A DNA stretch of 64,000 nt from the NCBI GenBank assembly GCA_034769895.1, contig CM068372.1, forward strand, positions 236,368,343-236,432,342, written 5' to 3'. The position numbers and the translations under genes were made by a program. This stretch comes from Magicicada septendecula. Lineage: Eukaryota > Arthropoda > Insecta > Hemiptera > Cicadidae. The notes beneath the pieces are model-generated. The model ran no database searches, was not told the DNA's origin, and saw only the letters and a list, made by a program, of their open reading frames with translations. Positions 35,801-48,614 of the stretch are shown in pieces; position 1 is the first letter of the stretch; each line of letters opens with the position of its first letter.

Positions 35801-36324
35801 GTTCTCTTTAGTGCAAAAAGGTATGCAAAAACCTAGTTTATTCTGTTTGAATTTACGGCAGTTATCGTTCGTCATAAAAAAATTACCCTTTTTAAAACAT
35901 AAAACGTTGCTGATAAACTACCCCTTCCCTTAACCGATCTTCAACAAAATCAACAGACCTTGAGTTCTCTTTAGTTCAAAAAGGTATGCAAAAACCTAGT
36001 TTATTCTGTTTGAATTTACGACAGTTATCGTTCGTCATATAAAAAATTACCCTTGTTTTGTTAAAACATAAAATGTTGCTGGTAAACTACCCCTTTCCCT
36101 TAACCGATCTTCGCAAAAAACGACAGGTCTTGGGTACTCTACAATTCAGGCCTGCATGCAAACAATTATTTGTTCTGTTTGAATTTGCGACTGTTAAGGT
36201 TTGCCATAGAAAACACCCTTGATAAAACGTTGCTGGTAAACTACCCTATTCCATTAACCGATCTTCACCAATAACAATAGGTCTTGACAACTCTACAATT
36301 CAGGGCTGTATGCAAAACATTAGT

Positions 36325-37628
36325 TGATTCTCTTTGAATTTACGGCAGTTATCGTTTGTCACAGAAAAAATACCCTTGTTAAAACATAAAACGTTGCTGG
36401 TAAACTACCCCTTTCCCTTAACCGATCTTCAACAAAATCAACAGACCTTGAGTTCTGTATAATTCAAAAAGGTATGCAGAAGAGTAGTTGATTCTGTTTT
36501 AATGTACGGCAGTTATCGTTCGTCAAAAAAAAAATTACCCTTGATAAAACAAAAAACGTGTCAGGTAAACTACCCCTTTCCCTTAACCGATCTTCACCAA
36601 AAACAATACGTCTTTAGTACTCAACAAAACAGGGCTGTATGCAAAAACGTATTTGATTCTGTTTGAATTTGCGGTTCTTATCGTTTGCCATAGAAAATAC
36701 CCTTTTAAAACATAAAACGTTGCAGGTAAACTACCCCTTTCCCTTAACCGATCTTCACCAACACCAATAGGTATTGAGGACTCTACAATACAGGGCTGTA
36801 TGCAAAACATCATTTGATTCTGTTTGAATTTGCGGCTGTTGTCGTTTACCATAGAAAAAAATTACTCTTGATAAAAAACCGTTGCAGGTAAACTACCCCT
36901 TTCCCTTAACCGATCTTCACCAAAAACAATAGATCTTGAGAACTCTGCAATTCAGGGCTGTATGCAAAATATTAGTTGATTCTCTTTGAATTTACGGCAG
37001 TTATCGTTTGTCACAGAAAAAATACCCTTGTTAAAACATAAAACGTTGCTGGTAAACTACCCCTTTCCCTTAACCGATCTTCAACAAAATCAACAGACCT
37101 TGAGTTCTGTATAATTCAAAAAGGTATGCAGAAGAGTAGTTGATTCTGTTTTAATGTACGGCAGTTATCGTTCGTCAAAAAAAAAATTACCCTTGATAAA
37201 ACAAAAAACGTGTCAGGTAAACTACCCCTTTCCCTTAACCGATCTTCACCAAAAACAATACGTCTTTAGTACTCAACAAAACAGGGCTGTATGCAAAAAC
37301 GTATTTGATTCTGTTTGAATTTGCGGTTCTTATCGTTTGCCATAGAAAATACCCTTTTAAAACATAAAACGTTGCAGGTAAACTACCCCTTTCCCTTAAC
37401 CGATCTTCACCAACACCAATAGGTATTGAGGACTCTACAATACAGGGCTGTATGCAAAACATCATTTGATTCTGTTTGAATTTGCGGCTGTTGTCGTTTA
37501 CCATAGAAAAAAATTACTCTTGATAAAAAACCGTTGCAGGTAAACTACCCCTTTCCCTTAACCGATCTTCACCAAAAACAATAGATCTTGAGAACTCTGC
37601 AATTCAGGGCTGTATGCAAAATATTATA
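36325..37628. repeat. 652-bp tandem duplication (four monomers)
   Basis: 36325-36976 and 36977-37628 are essentially identical at an offset of exactly 652 bp, including rare variants such as CAATACGTCTTTAGTACTC and the poly-A lengths. This is a higher-order repeat of four monomers. Confidence 0.9.
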
Positions 37629-37995
37629 TGATTTTGTTTGAATTTGCGGCTGTTATCGTTTGCCATACAAAATACCCTTGATAAAACAAAAAACGTGGCA
37701 GGTAAACTACCCCTTTCCCTTAAATGATCTTCACCAAAAACAATAGTTCTTTAGTACTCAAGAAATCAGGTCTGAATGCAAAAACTTATTTGATTATGTT
37801 TGAATTTGCGGTTCTTATCGTTTGCCATAGAAAATACCCTTTTAAAACATAAAACGTTGCAGGTAAACTACCCCTTTCCCTTAACCGATCTTCACCAACA
37901 CCAATAGGTATTGAGGACTCTACAATACAGGGCTGTATGCAAAACATCATTTGATTCTGTTTGAATTTGCGGCTGTTATCGTTTAACATAGAAAA

Positions 37996-39365
37996 ATATC
38001 GGTATGGAGAACCATACATGACTTCCATATTCTAAGATTTATATTTAAAATCATTTTCAGCCAAACAGCCAGGCTGTGTCTTACCTGCCTTTTTATTGCT
38101 GTATTAAATGAAAAATATTATATTACATTAAAATGAAAAAATTATAATTTTATTGCCTGGCAACAAAATTATTTTATTTTTAACAATTACCATTGTTTCA
38201 AAAAGTTTAAATAAATTTTCAAGTACTTTACTCTTGTTAAAACGTAAAAGGTTGCAGGTAAACTACCCCTTCCCCTTAACCGATCTTCACCAAAATCGAA
38301 AGTCATTGAGACCTCTACAATTCAGGGACGTATGCAAAAAATTATTTGATTCTGTTTGAATTTGCGGCTGTTATCGTTTGCCATAGAAAATACGCTTGAT
38401 AAAAAAACGTTGCAGGTAAACTACCCCTTTCCCTCAACCGATCTTCACCAAAAACAATAGGTCTTGAGAAATCTACAATTCAGGGCTGTATGAGAAACAT
38501 TATTTGATTCTGTTTGAATTTGCGGCTGTTATCGTTTGCCAAAAAAAAAAAAAATTTCCCTTGATAAAAAAAACCGTTGCAGGTAAACTACCCCTTCCCC
38601 TCAACCGATCTTCACCAAAAACAATAGGTCGCGAGTACTCTACAAATCAGGACTGTATGCAAACAATTATTTGATTCTGTTTGAATTTGCGGCAGTTGTC
38701 GTTTGCCATAGAAAATACGCATGATAAAAAACGTTGCTGGTAAACTACCCCTTCCCCTCAACCGATCTTCACCAAAAACAATAGGTCTTGAGTACTCTAC
38801 AAATCAGGGCTGTATGCAGAAAATTATTTGATTCTGTTTGAATTTGCGGCTGTTATCGTTTGCCATAGAAAATACCCTTGTTAAAAAAACGTTGTAGGTA
38901 AACTACCCCTTTCCCTTAACCGATCTTCACCAAAAACAAAAGGTATTGAGAACTCTACAATTTAGGGCTGTATGCAAATAATCTTTTCATTCTGTTTGAA
39001 TTTGCGGCTGTTATCGTTTGCCATAGGAAATACCCTTGTTAAAACATAAAACGTTACAGGTAAACTACCCCTTTCCCTTAACCGATCTTCACCAAAAACA
39101 ATAGGTCTTGGGAACTCTACAATTCAGGGCTGTATGCGAAACATTATTTGATTCTGTTTGAATTTGCGGCTGTTATCGTTTGCCAAACAAACAAAATTTC
39201 CCTTGCTAAAAAAAAACCGTTGCAGGTAAACTACCCCTTTCCCTCAACCGATCTTCACCAAAAACAATAGGTCGCGAGAACTCTGCAAAACCGGGCTGTA
39301 TGCAAAAAATTATTTGATTCTGTTTGAATTTGCGGCAGTTATCGTTTGCCATAGAAAAAAAATCT

Positions 39366-39400
<35 letters not shown>

Positions 39401-41230
39401 CACAGACACTTTTCGGAAAACGACTTTTTTTCATGTTTTGAGTGTAGTAGAATCAGAATCTGCAATAATCTCGAACACGATTTTTTTTGCCATCACCATA
39501 CTTCCATTCCTTAAGGAATATGGAAGTAAATATCGGTATGGAGAACCATACATGACTTCCATATTCTAAGATTTATATTTAAAATCATTTTCAGCCAAAC
39601 AGCCAGGCTGTGTCTTACCTGCCTTTTTATTGCTGTATTAAATGAAAAATATTATATTACATTAAAATGAAAAAATTATAATTTTATTGCCTGGCAACAA
39701 AATTATTTTATTTTTAACAATTACCATTGTTTCAAAAAGTTTAAATAAATTTTCAAGTACTTTACTCTTGTTAAAACGTATAAGGTTGCAGGTAAACTAC
39801 CCCTTCCCCTTAACCGATCTTCACCAAAATCGAAAGTCATTGACACCTCTACAATTCAGGGACGTATGCAAAAAATTATTTGATTCTGTTTGAATTTGCG
39901 GCTGTTATCGTTTGCCATAGAAAATACGCTTGATAAAAAAACGTTGCAGGTAAACTACCCCTTCCCCTTAACCGATCTTCACCAAAAACAATAGGTCTTG
40001 AGTACTCTACAAATCAGGACTGCATGCAAAACATTATTTGATTCTGTTTGAATTTGCGGCTGTTATCGTTTGCCATATAAAATACCATTGTTAAAAAAAC
40101 GTTGCAGGTAAACTACCCCTTTCCCTCAACCGATCTTCACCAAAAACAATAGGTCTTGAGAAATCTACAATTCAGGGCTGTATGCGAAACATTATTTGAT
40201 TCTGTTTGAATTTGCGGCTGTTATCGTTTGCCAAAAAAAAAAAAATTTCCCTTGATAAAAAAAACCGTTGCAGGTAAACTACCCCTTCCCCTCAACCGAT
40301 CTTCACCAAAAACAATAGGTCGCGAGTACTCTACAAATCAGGGCTGTATGCAAAAAATTATTTGATTCTGTTTGAATTTGCGGCAGTTGTCGTTTGCCAT
40401 AGAAAATACGCATGATAAAAAACGTTGCTGGTAAACTACCCCTTCCCCTCAACCGATCTTCACCAAAAACAATAGGTCTTGAGTACTCTACAAATCAGGG
40501 CTGTATGCAGAAAATTATTTGATTCTGTTTGAATTTGCGGCTGTTATCGTTTGCCATAGAAAATACCCTTGTTAAAAAAACGTTGTAGGTAAACTACCCC
40601 TTTCCCTTAACCGATCTTCACCAAAAACAAAAGGTATTGAGAACTCTACAATTTAGGGCTGTATGCAAATAATCTTTTCATTCTGTTTGAATTTGCGGCT
40701 GTTATCGTTTCCCATAGGAAATACCCTTGTTAAAACATAAAACGTTACAGGTAAACTACCCCTTTCCCTTAACCGATCTTCACCAAAAACAATAGGTCTT
40801 GAGAACTCTACAATTCAGGGCTGTATGCGAAACATTATTTGATTCTGTTTGAATTTGCGGCTGTTATCGTTTGCCAAACAAACAAAATTTCCCTTGCTAA
40901 AAAAAAACCGTTGCAGGTAAACTACCCCTTTCCCTCAACCGATCTTCACCAAAAACAATAGGTCGCGAGAACTCTGCAAAACCGGGCTGCATGCAAAAAA
41001 TTATTTGATTCTGTTTGAATTTGCGGCAGTTATCGTTTGCCATAGAAAAAAAATCTACAGACAGACAGACAGACAGACAGACACACAGACACACAGACAG
41101 ACACACAGACACTTTTCGGAAAACGACTTTTTTTCATGTTTTGAGTGTAGTAGAATCAGAATCTGCAATAATCTCGAACACGATTTTTTTTGCCATCACC
41201 ATACTTCCATTCCTTAAGGAATATGGAAGT
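37996..41230. repeat. Duplicated block (37996-39529 and 39530-41230)
   Basis: Both copies start with a truncated M module joined to GCCAAACAGCCAGGCTGTGT, then a T module, a leader, several monomers and a P module. The initial offset is 1534 bp. The second copy is ~157 bp longer because it has one additional monomer. The boundary coincides with the end of a P palindrome. Confidence 0.85.
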
Positions 41231-42734
41231 AAAAAAATTACCCTTGATAAAAAACCGTTGCAGGTAAACTACCCCTTTCCCTCAACCGATCTTCACCAAA
41301 AACAATAGGTCGCGAGTACTCAGCAAATCAGGGCTGTATGCAACAAATTATTTGATTTTGTTTGAATTCGCGGCTGTTATCGTTTGCCATAGAAAAAAAA
41401 TCTACAGACAGACAGACAGACACACACACACACACACACACACACACTTTTCGAAAAACGACTTTTTTTCATGTTTTGAGTGTAGTACAATCATATTCTG
41501 CAATAATCTCGAACACGATTTTTTTTGCCATCACCATTCTTCCATTTCCTTAAGGAACATGGAAGTAAATATCGGTATGGAGAACCATACATGACTTCCA
41601 TATTCTAAGATTTATATTTAAATCTTAATATCGCCTACCAAGCGCGATATATTTTCTCTTATACATGATGTACATTAAAATGAAAAAATTTTAATTTTAT
41701 TGCTTGGCAACAAAATTATTTTATTTTTAACAATTACCATTGTTTGAAAAAGTTTAAATAAATTTTCAAGTACTTTACTCTTGTTAAAACGTAAAAGGTT
41801 GCAGGTAAACTACCCCTTCCCCTTAACCGATCTTCACCAAAATTGAAAGTCCTTGAGATCTCTACAATTCAGGGACGTATGCAAAAAATTATTTGATTCT
41901 GTTTGAATTTGCGGCAGTTATCGTTTGCCATAGAAAATACGCTTGATAAAAAAACGTTGCAGGTAAACTACCCCTTCCCCTTAACCGATCTTCACCAAAA
42001 ACAATAGGTCTTGAGTACTCTACAAATCAGGGCTGTATGCAAAACATTATTTGATTCTGTTTGAATTTGCGGCTGTTATCGTTTGCCATAGAAAATTACC
42101 CTCGATAAAAAACGTTGCAGGTAAACTACCCCTTCCCCTTAACCGATTTTCACCAAAAACAATAGGTCTTGAGTACTCTACAACTTAGGGCAGTATGCAA
42201 AACATTATTTGATTATGTTTGAATTTGCGGCTGTTATCGTTTGCCATAGTAAATACCATTGTTAAAACATAAAACGGTACAGGTAAACTACCCCTTTCCC
42301 TTAACCGATCTTTACCAAAATCAACAGATCGTGAGAACTCTACAATTCAGGGCTGTATGCGAAACATTATTTGATTCTGTTTGAATTTGCGGCTGTTATC
42401 GTTTGCCAAACAAACAAAATTACCCTTGATAAAAAAAACCGTTGCAGGTAAACTACCCCTTTCCCTCAACCGATCTTCACCAAAAACAATAGGTCGCGAG
42501 TACTCTACAAATCAGGGCTGTATGCAAAAAATTATTTGATTCTGTTTGAATTTGCGGCTGTTATCGTTTGCCATAGAAAAAAAATCTACACACACACACA
42601 CACACACACACTTTTCGGAAAACGACTTTTTTTCATGTTTTGAGTGTAGTAGAATCAGAATCTGCAATAATCTCGAACACGATTTTTTTTGCCATCACCA
42701 TACTTCCATTCCTTAAGGAATATGGAAGTAAAAA

Positions 42735-43230
42735 ATACCCTTGTTAAAACATAAAACTTTGCAGGTAAACTACCCCTTTCCCTTAACCGATCTTCAACAA
42801 AATCAACAGACCTTGAGTTCTGTATAATTCAAAAAGGTATGCAGAAGAGTAGTTTATTCTGTTTTAATGTACGGCAGTTAACGTTCGTCATACAAAAAAT
42901 TATCCTTGATAAAACATAAAATGTTTCCGGTAAACTACCCTATTCCCTTAACCGATCTTCACCAAAACCAACAGGTCTTGAGAACTCTACATCTCAGGGC
43001 TGTATGCAAAATATTATATGATTCTGTTTGAATTTGCATTTGTTATCGTTTGCCATATAAAATACCCTTGATAAAACAAAAACGTGGCAGGTACACTACC
43101 CCTTTCCCTTAACCGATCTTCACCGAAAACAATATGTCTTTAGTACTCAAAAAATCAGGGCTGTATGCAAAAACTTATTTGATTCTGTTTGAATTTGCGG
43201 CTCTTATCGTTTGCCATAGAAAATTCCCTT
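42735..43230. repeat. Long-range duplicate of ~32380-32875
   Basis: A run of three variant monomers (ATCTTCAACAAAATCAACAG; ATGTTTCCGGTAAACTACCC; ACGTGGCAGGTACACTACCC) recurs in the same order at an offset of 10,355 bp. The shared rare variants show copying of a multi-monomer block. Confidence 0.75.
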
Positions 43231-46109
43231 TTAAAACATACAACGTTGCTGGTAAACTACCCCTTTCCCTTAACCGATCTTCACCAACACCAATAGGTAT
43301 TGAGAACTCTACAATACAGGGCTGTATGCAAAACATCATTTGATTCTGTTTGAATTTCCGGCTGTTATCGTTTACCATAGAAAAAAATTACCCTTGATAA
43401 TAAACCGTTGCAGGTAAACTATCCCTTTCCCTTAACCGATCTTCACCAAAAACGATAGGTCATGAGAACTCTACAATGCAGGGCTGTTTGCAAAATATTA
43501 TATGATTCTGTTTGAATTTGCGGCTGTTATCGTTTGCCATACAAAATACCCTTGATAAAACAAAAAACGTGGCAGGTAAACTACCCCTTTCCCTTAAACG
43601 ATCTTCACCAAAAACAATAGGTCTTTAGTACTCAAGAAACCAGGGCTGTATGCAAAAACGTATTTGATTCTGTTTTAATTTGCGGCTCTTATCGTTTGCC
43701 ATAAAAAATACCCTTTTAAAACATAAAACGGTGCATGTAAACTACCCCTTTCCCTTAACCGATCTTCACCAAAAACAAAGGGTCTTGAGAACTCTACAAT
43801 TCAGGGCTGTATGCAAAAAATTATTTGATTCTGTTTAAATTTGCGGCTGTTATCGTTTGCCATAGAAAAAAAATCTACAGACAGACAGACACACAGACAC
43901 TTTTCGAAAACGACTTTTTTTCATGTTTTGAGTGTAGTACAATCCGAATCTGCAATAATCTTGAACACGATTTTTTTTGCCATCTCCATACTTCCATTTC
44001 CTTAAGGAACATGGAAGTAAAAATATCGGTATGGAGAACCATACATGACTTCCATGTTCTAAGATTTATATTTAAAACCATATTCGAAATGAAATATTTC
44101 CATAGAAACTACGTCTTTCTACTTATTGCTTCAGCATTAACCACAGTAGTGTGGTCACTAACGTATACCACCTCACGTTTTCGCACTCGATTTTCACCGA
44201 TGATGGCAGTCGATGGCACTGCCGAAAAGTCTGGTTTTGCAGAAAACATTGGACTACGGCTAAAGAGCCCGGGAAGAATTTTTAACAAAAAACTACTTCT
44301 TTGTTGCCGATAACGTAGTACACATATAAAAAATTCTCCCCTCCACCTTCAACTATAATTTTTAATTATAGAAAATTACCCCCACCCCGTTCACCTAACC
44401 TCTTCATTTATAGATATTTCATCTACGTTTCCACAGTGGATTATTATGAGCTTCTTATCAGGATACTTTATTTATAAAAATTAAGTACTTTACTCTTGTT
44501 AAATCATAAAATGTTTCAGGTAAACTACCCCTTTCTCTTAACCGATCTTCTCCAAAATCAATAGACCTTCCGTCCTCTATAATTCAGGGAAGCATGCAAA
44601 AAAATATTTGATTCTGTTTGAATTTACGGCAGTTATCGTTCGTCATAGAAATATCGGTATGGAGAACCATACATGACTTCCATGTTCTAAGATTTATATT
44701 TAAAATCATATTCGAAATGAAATATTTCCATAGAAACTACGTCTTTCGACTTATTGCTTCAGCATTAACCACAGTACTGTGGTCACTAACTCGATTTTCA
44801 CTGATGATGGCAGCCGATGACACTGCCGAAAAGTCTGGTTTTGCAGAAAACATTGGACTACGGCTAAACAGCCCGGTAAGCAATTTTAACAAAAAAACTA
44901 CTTTGTTGCCGATAACGTAGTACACATATAAAAAATTCTCCCCTCCACCTTCAACTATAATTTTTAATAACAGAAAATTACTCCCACCCCGTTCACCTAA
45001 CCTATGCATTTATAGATATTTCATCTACGTTTCTACAGTGGATTATTATGAGCTTCTTATCAGGATACTTTATTTATAAAAATTAAGTACTTTACTCTTG
45101 TTAAATCATAAAATGTTTCAGGTAAACTACCCCTTTCTCTTAACCGATCTTCTCCAAATAAATAGACCTTCCGTCCTCTACAATTCAGGGAAGCATGCAA
45201 AAAAATATTTGATTCTGTTTGAATGTGCGGCAGTTATCGTTCGTCATGGAAACATTTCTCTTGTTACAACATAAAATGTTGCAGGTAAACTACCCCTTTC
45301 CCTTAACCGATCTTCACCAAAATCAATAGACCTTGAGCTCTCTGCAACTCAGGAAAGGGTGCAAAAAATTATTTGATTCTCTTTGAATTTTCGGCAATTA
45401 TCGTTCGTCATAATAAAATTACCCTTTTTAAAACATAAAACGTTCCTGATAAACTACCCCTTCCCTTAACCGATCTTCAACAAAATCAACAGACCTTGAG
45501 TTCTCTTTAGTTCAAACAGGTATGCAAAAACCTAGTTGATTCTGTTTGAATTTACGGCAGTTATCGTTCGTCATATAAAAAATTACCCTTGTTAAAACAT
45601 AAAACGTTGCTGGTAAACTGCCCCTTTCCCTTAACCGATCTTCACCAACACCAATAGGTATTGAGAACTCTACAATACAGGGCTGTATGCAAAACATTAT
45701 TTGATTCTGTTCGAATTTGCGGCTGTTATCGTTTGCCATAGAAAACACCCTTGTTAAAACATAAATCGTTGCAGGTAAACTACCCCTTTCCCTTAACCGA
45801 TCTTCACCAAAAACTATAGGTCTTGAGAACTCTACAATTTAGGACTGTATGCAAATAATCATTTGATTCTGTTTGAATTTGCGGCTGTTATCGTTTGCCA
45901 TAAAAAATACCCTTGTTAAAACATAAAACGTTGTAGGTAAACTACCCCTTTTCCTTAACCAATCTTCACCAAAAACAAGAGGTCTTGAGAACTGTACAAT
46001 TCAGGGCTGTATGCAAAAGAGTAGTTGATTCTGTTTGAATTTGCGGCTGTTATCGTTTCCCATAGAAAAAATTACCCTTGATTAAAAAAAACTGTTGTAG
46101 GTAAACTAC

Positions 46110-47005
46110 TAAATGCATGATATGGTAATGGAGGATAGAAGATTGAAAGTGTGTGAAATTGCTAAGACAATAGGCATCTCAAATGAACGGGTGCATCATA
46201 TTGTACACAAACATTTGCATATGCGAAAACTGTCCGCAAGATGGGTGCCGCGTTTGCTCACAATCAAAAGTGTGAACGAATATATATTTCTAAGCATGTT
46301 TTGGAGCTGTTTCAACGTAATCAAGAAAAATTTTTGCGCCATTTTATAACAGTTGATGAAACTTGCGATACCTCACTACCAACCTGAAACCACGGAACAG
46401 TCAAAACAGTGGAATACAGTAGGAGAATTTGCTCCAAAAAATTAGCAGCATTCCATCAGCAGGTAAGGTGATGGCCACTGTCTTTTGGGATGCTCGTGGC
46501 AAAATCTTAATCGACTTTCTGGAGACGGGTAAATACTAACAATAACTGGATAATATTATGCATCTCTGCTGGATTGTCTAAACGAGGAAATAAATAAAAA
46601 ATGACCACATTTGACAAAAAAGAAAGTTCTTTTTCAGCAAGACAATGCTCCAGCTCACTCTTCTGCAAACTGTGACAACAAAATTATTTGAATTATGCTA
46701 TGAAATTCTTCCGCACTTCTCCGTACTCGCCAGATGGAGATTAGCACCTTCGGATTATTATCTGCTTCCAAATTTGAAAAAGTGGCTTGCTGGAAAAAGA
46801 TTTATGCGAAATTATAGAGATATTGCCAAAACATTTGCGTATTTTGAAGGCTTTGATAAATCATGCTATAAGGATGGGATCGAAAAGCTTGAGCATCGTT
46901 GGACTAAGAGTATAGACTTGATAGGAGATAATATTGAGAAATAAAAAAAGCTTTTCCCCATTGTCTTCTTTATTTTTCCACTGACTTATCAAACACCCCT
47001 CATAC
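46110..47005 (+). pseudogene. mariner transposase relic
   Basis: The opening frame HDMVMEDRRLKVCEIAKTIG, then RKLSARWVPRLLT, is the mariner helix-turn-helix region. The DDD core survives in pieces: TVDET (Asp 46355-46357), QDNAPAHSS (Asp 46641-46643) and LAPSDYYLLPNLKKWL (Asp 46753-46755). The second-to-third Asp distance is 112 nt, close to D34D with a small indel. RWTKSIDLIGDNIEK ends the protein, and ACTTATCAAACACCCCTCAT near 46984-47003 resembles a 3' terminal repeat. The 5' end, including its inverted repeat, is missing and joins a 161-bp monomer directly. Many stops make it inactive. Confidence 0.9.
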
Positions 47006-47440
47006 AGGAACGTAAACGCAACAAATAGTGTAGTACATCACACGCATGTAGTAGAAACCATAGCAATTCCAGTAAAACATCATGGTGTAATATCTCTGGT
47101 ACTACTTTATACAGAAGACAATGTAGGACTGAACTCCACATGAGGTATGTACAGTGGCCAACCAGTATCATAATGCAAATGTGCAACATCGCTTGTATAA
47201 CAACAGACCTGCAACGACTTCACATAAAAATGTCATGTCACAATCAAATGCCTATAACGGATGAGCACACAATGAGTTCTGTAACACTCACGAAGATGAA
47301 AAAATTGAGGATTATACAACCTAATCTACACGTATGGTCTGCAACATCAGTTTAACTCTGGATATATTTATTTCTTTTGAAGCATTGAACTATGATATAC
47401 TGTACATTGTGACAGCACCGAGGCGAACGTCTGCTCTTTA
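47006..47440. other. Non-coding spacer
   Basis: No gene or repeat recognised. The composition shifts from AT-rich to GC-rich near 47410. Confidence 0.5.
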
Positions 47441-47466
47441 TCAGCGCCGCGAACACCTGGCGGCGT

Positions 47467-47586
47467 GTGACACCTGACGAATACGCAGCGAGCCAATCAG
47501 GGATCAGCAGCCGAGACGTGACACCTGACGTGTTCGGAGCGAGCCAATCAGCGATCCCGGTCAGGGCATAAAAAGACCGCCGCTAG
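47467..47586 (+). promoter_or_regulatory. Promoter-like region: duplicated CCAAT and a TATA-like box
   Basis: A ~51-bp unit (GTGACACCTGACG ... GCGAGCCAATCA) occurs twice, placing CCAAT at 47493-47497 and 47544-47548. CATAAAAAG follows at 47567-47575, about 20 bp after the second CCAAT. This spacing suits an RNA polymerase II promoter, probably that of the GC-rich element interrupted by the LINE at 47601. Confidence 0.5.
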
Positions 47587-47600
47587 AATTTTTGCGCACT

Positions 47601-48614
47601 TCCGGGAAATCCAGCTCCCAGATTGCTACCTTCGCTTGATTGCTAGCTTTCTGACGGAGAGGACTTTCTGCGTGAGAATAGACGACCACGTCTCTTCCGA
47701 GAGACGCATTACAGCCGGGGTACCTCAAGGTAGCGTGCTAGGGCCTCTCCTGTTCTCCGTGTTCGTCAACGACGCACCCAGAGAGCCTAGAGTCCAGATG
47801 GCCATGTTTGCCGACGACACGGCGGTCTATACCGCCGATCGGAACGCTGACAGGGCTAACATACGACTTCAGCGCGCACTCGACGTGGATGGAAAGCTGG
47901 AAAGTTGCCGTCAACGAAACCAAGAGCTCCGCGGTGCTATACTCGAAGCGCCGGAAAGAACCACGAGGACGAGTAAGACTCGGTAGAACGTATTTGCCAT
48001 GGTCGAGAGAGGTTAAATACCTCGGTATCCACCTTGATCGTCGGCTCACCTGGCGTGCCCACGCTGAGACGATGCGACAGAGAGCGTCCGCTCGTCTCTC
48101 GCAACTGTTTCCGATACTCGCCAACAAGGCTATGACCCGCAAGCTGGGTAAGTTGATTGTCAACGCGTACCTGTTGCCGATCATTACCTACGCTATTCCC
48201 GTCTGGGGTTACCTCGCAACCGTTCATAAAAGAAAGTTACAAAGCGTTCTCGATAGGGGCCTTCGGCTAGCGGTTCCCTTCTCGACTTTTGAGAAGAGGA
48301 CTCGGTGTCCGCTCCTTGGATGACACCGTAAGGCGACTTGCACGTAAATTTTACGTCCGAGCTGCGAGGACCCAGGCAAACCCTCTCATAGCTGGCCTTG
48401 GTAAGTACCGTACACGTCCAGGTGATTCTTGGAAACGGCCTCGGCAAATACTGTACTAGGACGGCCTAGTACGAGCATGCCGTTGTAACGGCCACTAATT
48501 AATTAATTAAGATTCCGTCTGGACAGGACCACTAGGCAGGAGCCTCTACCGGAGGCTCGGTACTAGGAAACCATTGGGACGTCTCACGACGCGCATCCCA
48601 ACAGCTCTGGCAGC
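47601..48614 (+). mobile_element. Jockey-like LINE fragment with 14-bp target duplication
   Basis: Reading starts inside the reverse transcriptase: LPDCYLRLIASFLTER, then ITAGVPQGSVLGPLLFSVFV, then MAMFADDTAVYT (catalytic ADD). The frame shifts near 47890 to REVKYLGIHLDRRLTWRAH and IVNAYLLPIITYAIPVWGYL, then again at ~48310 to VRRLARKFYVRAA. It ends at TAG 48457-48459. AATTTTTGCGCACT occurs at 47587-47600 and again at 48615-48628, perfectly flanking the fragment. It is therefore a 5'-truncated insertion of ~1.0 kb. I see no poly-A tail, but TAATTAATTAATTAA lies in the 3' UTR. Jockey membership is inferred from motif style. Confidence 0.85.

Noticed and set aside
28339..44110. Frames rich in DRQTDRQT or SVCLSVCL
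   Set aside because: They are translations of the (ACAG)n tract in the P modules, with no other protein signal.
29174..45748. Repeated minus-strand frames beginning M(A/V)NDN(S/C)RKFKQNQ in the 161-bp monomers
   Set aside because: The unit length is not a multiple of three, frames end within one or two monomers, and variation shows no codon pattern. Repetition explains the similarity.
27800..46109. CRISPR array
   Set aside because: The repeated unit is ~161 bp of continuous homology without short identical repeats and unique spacers, and the window is eukaryotic.
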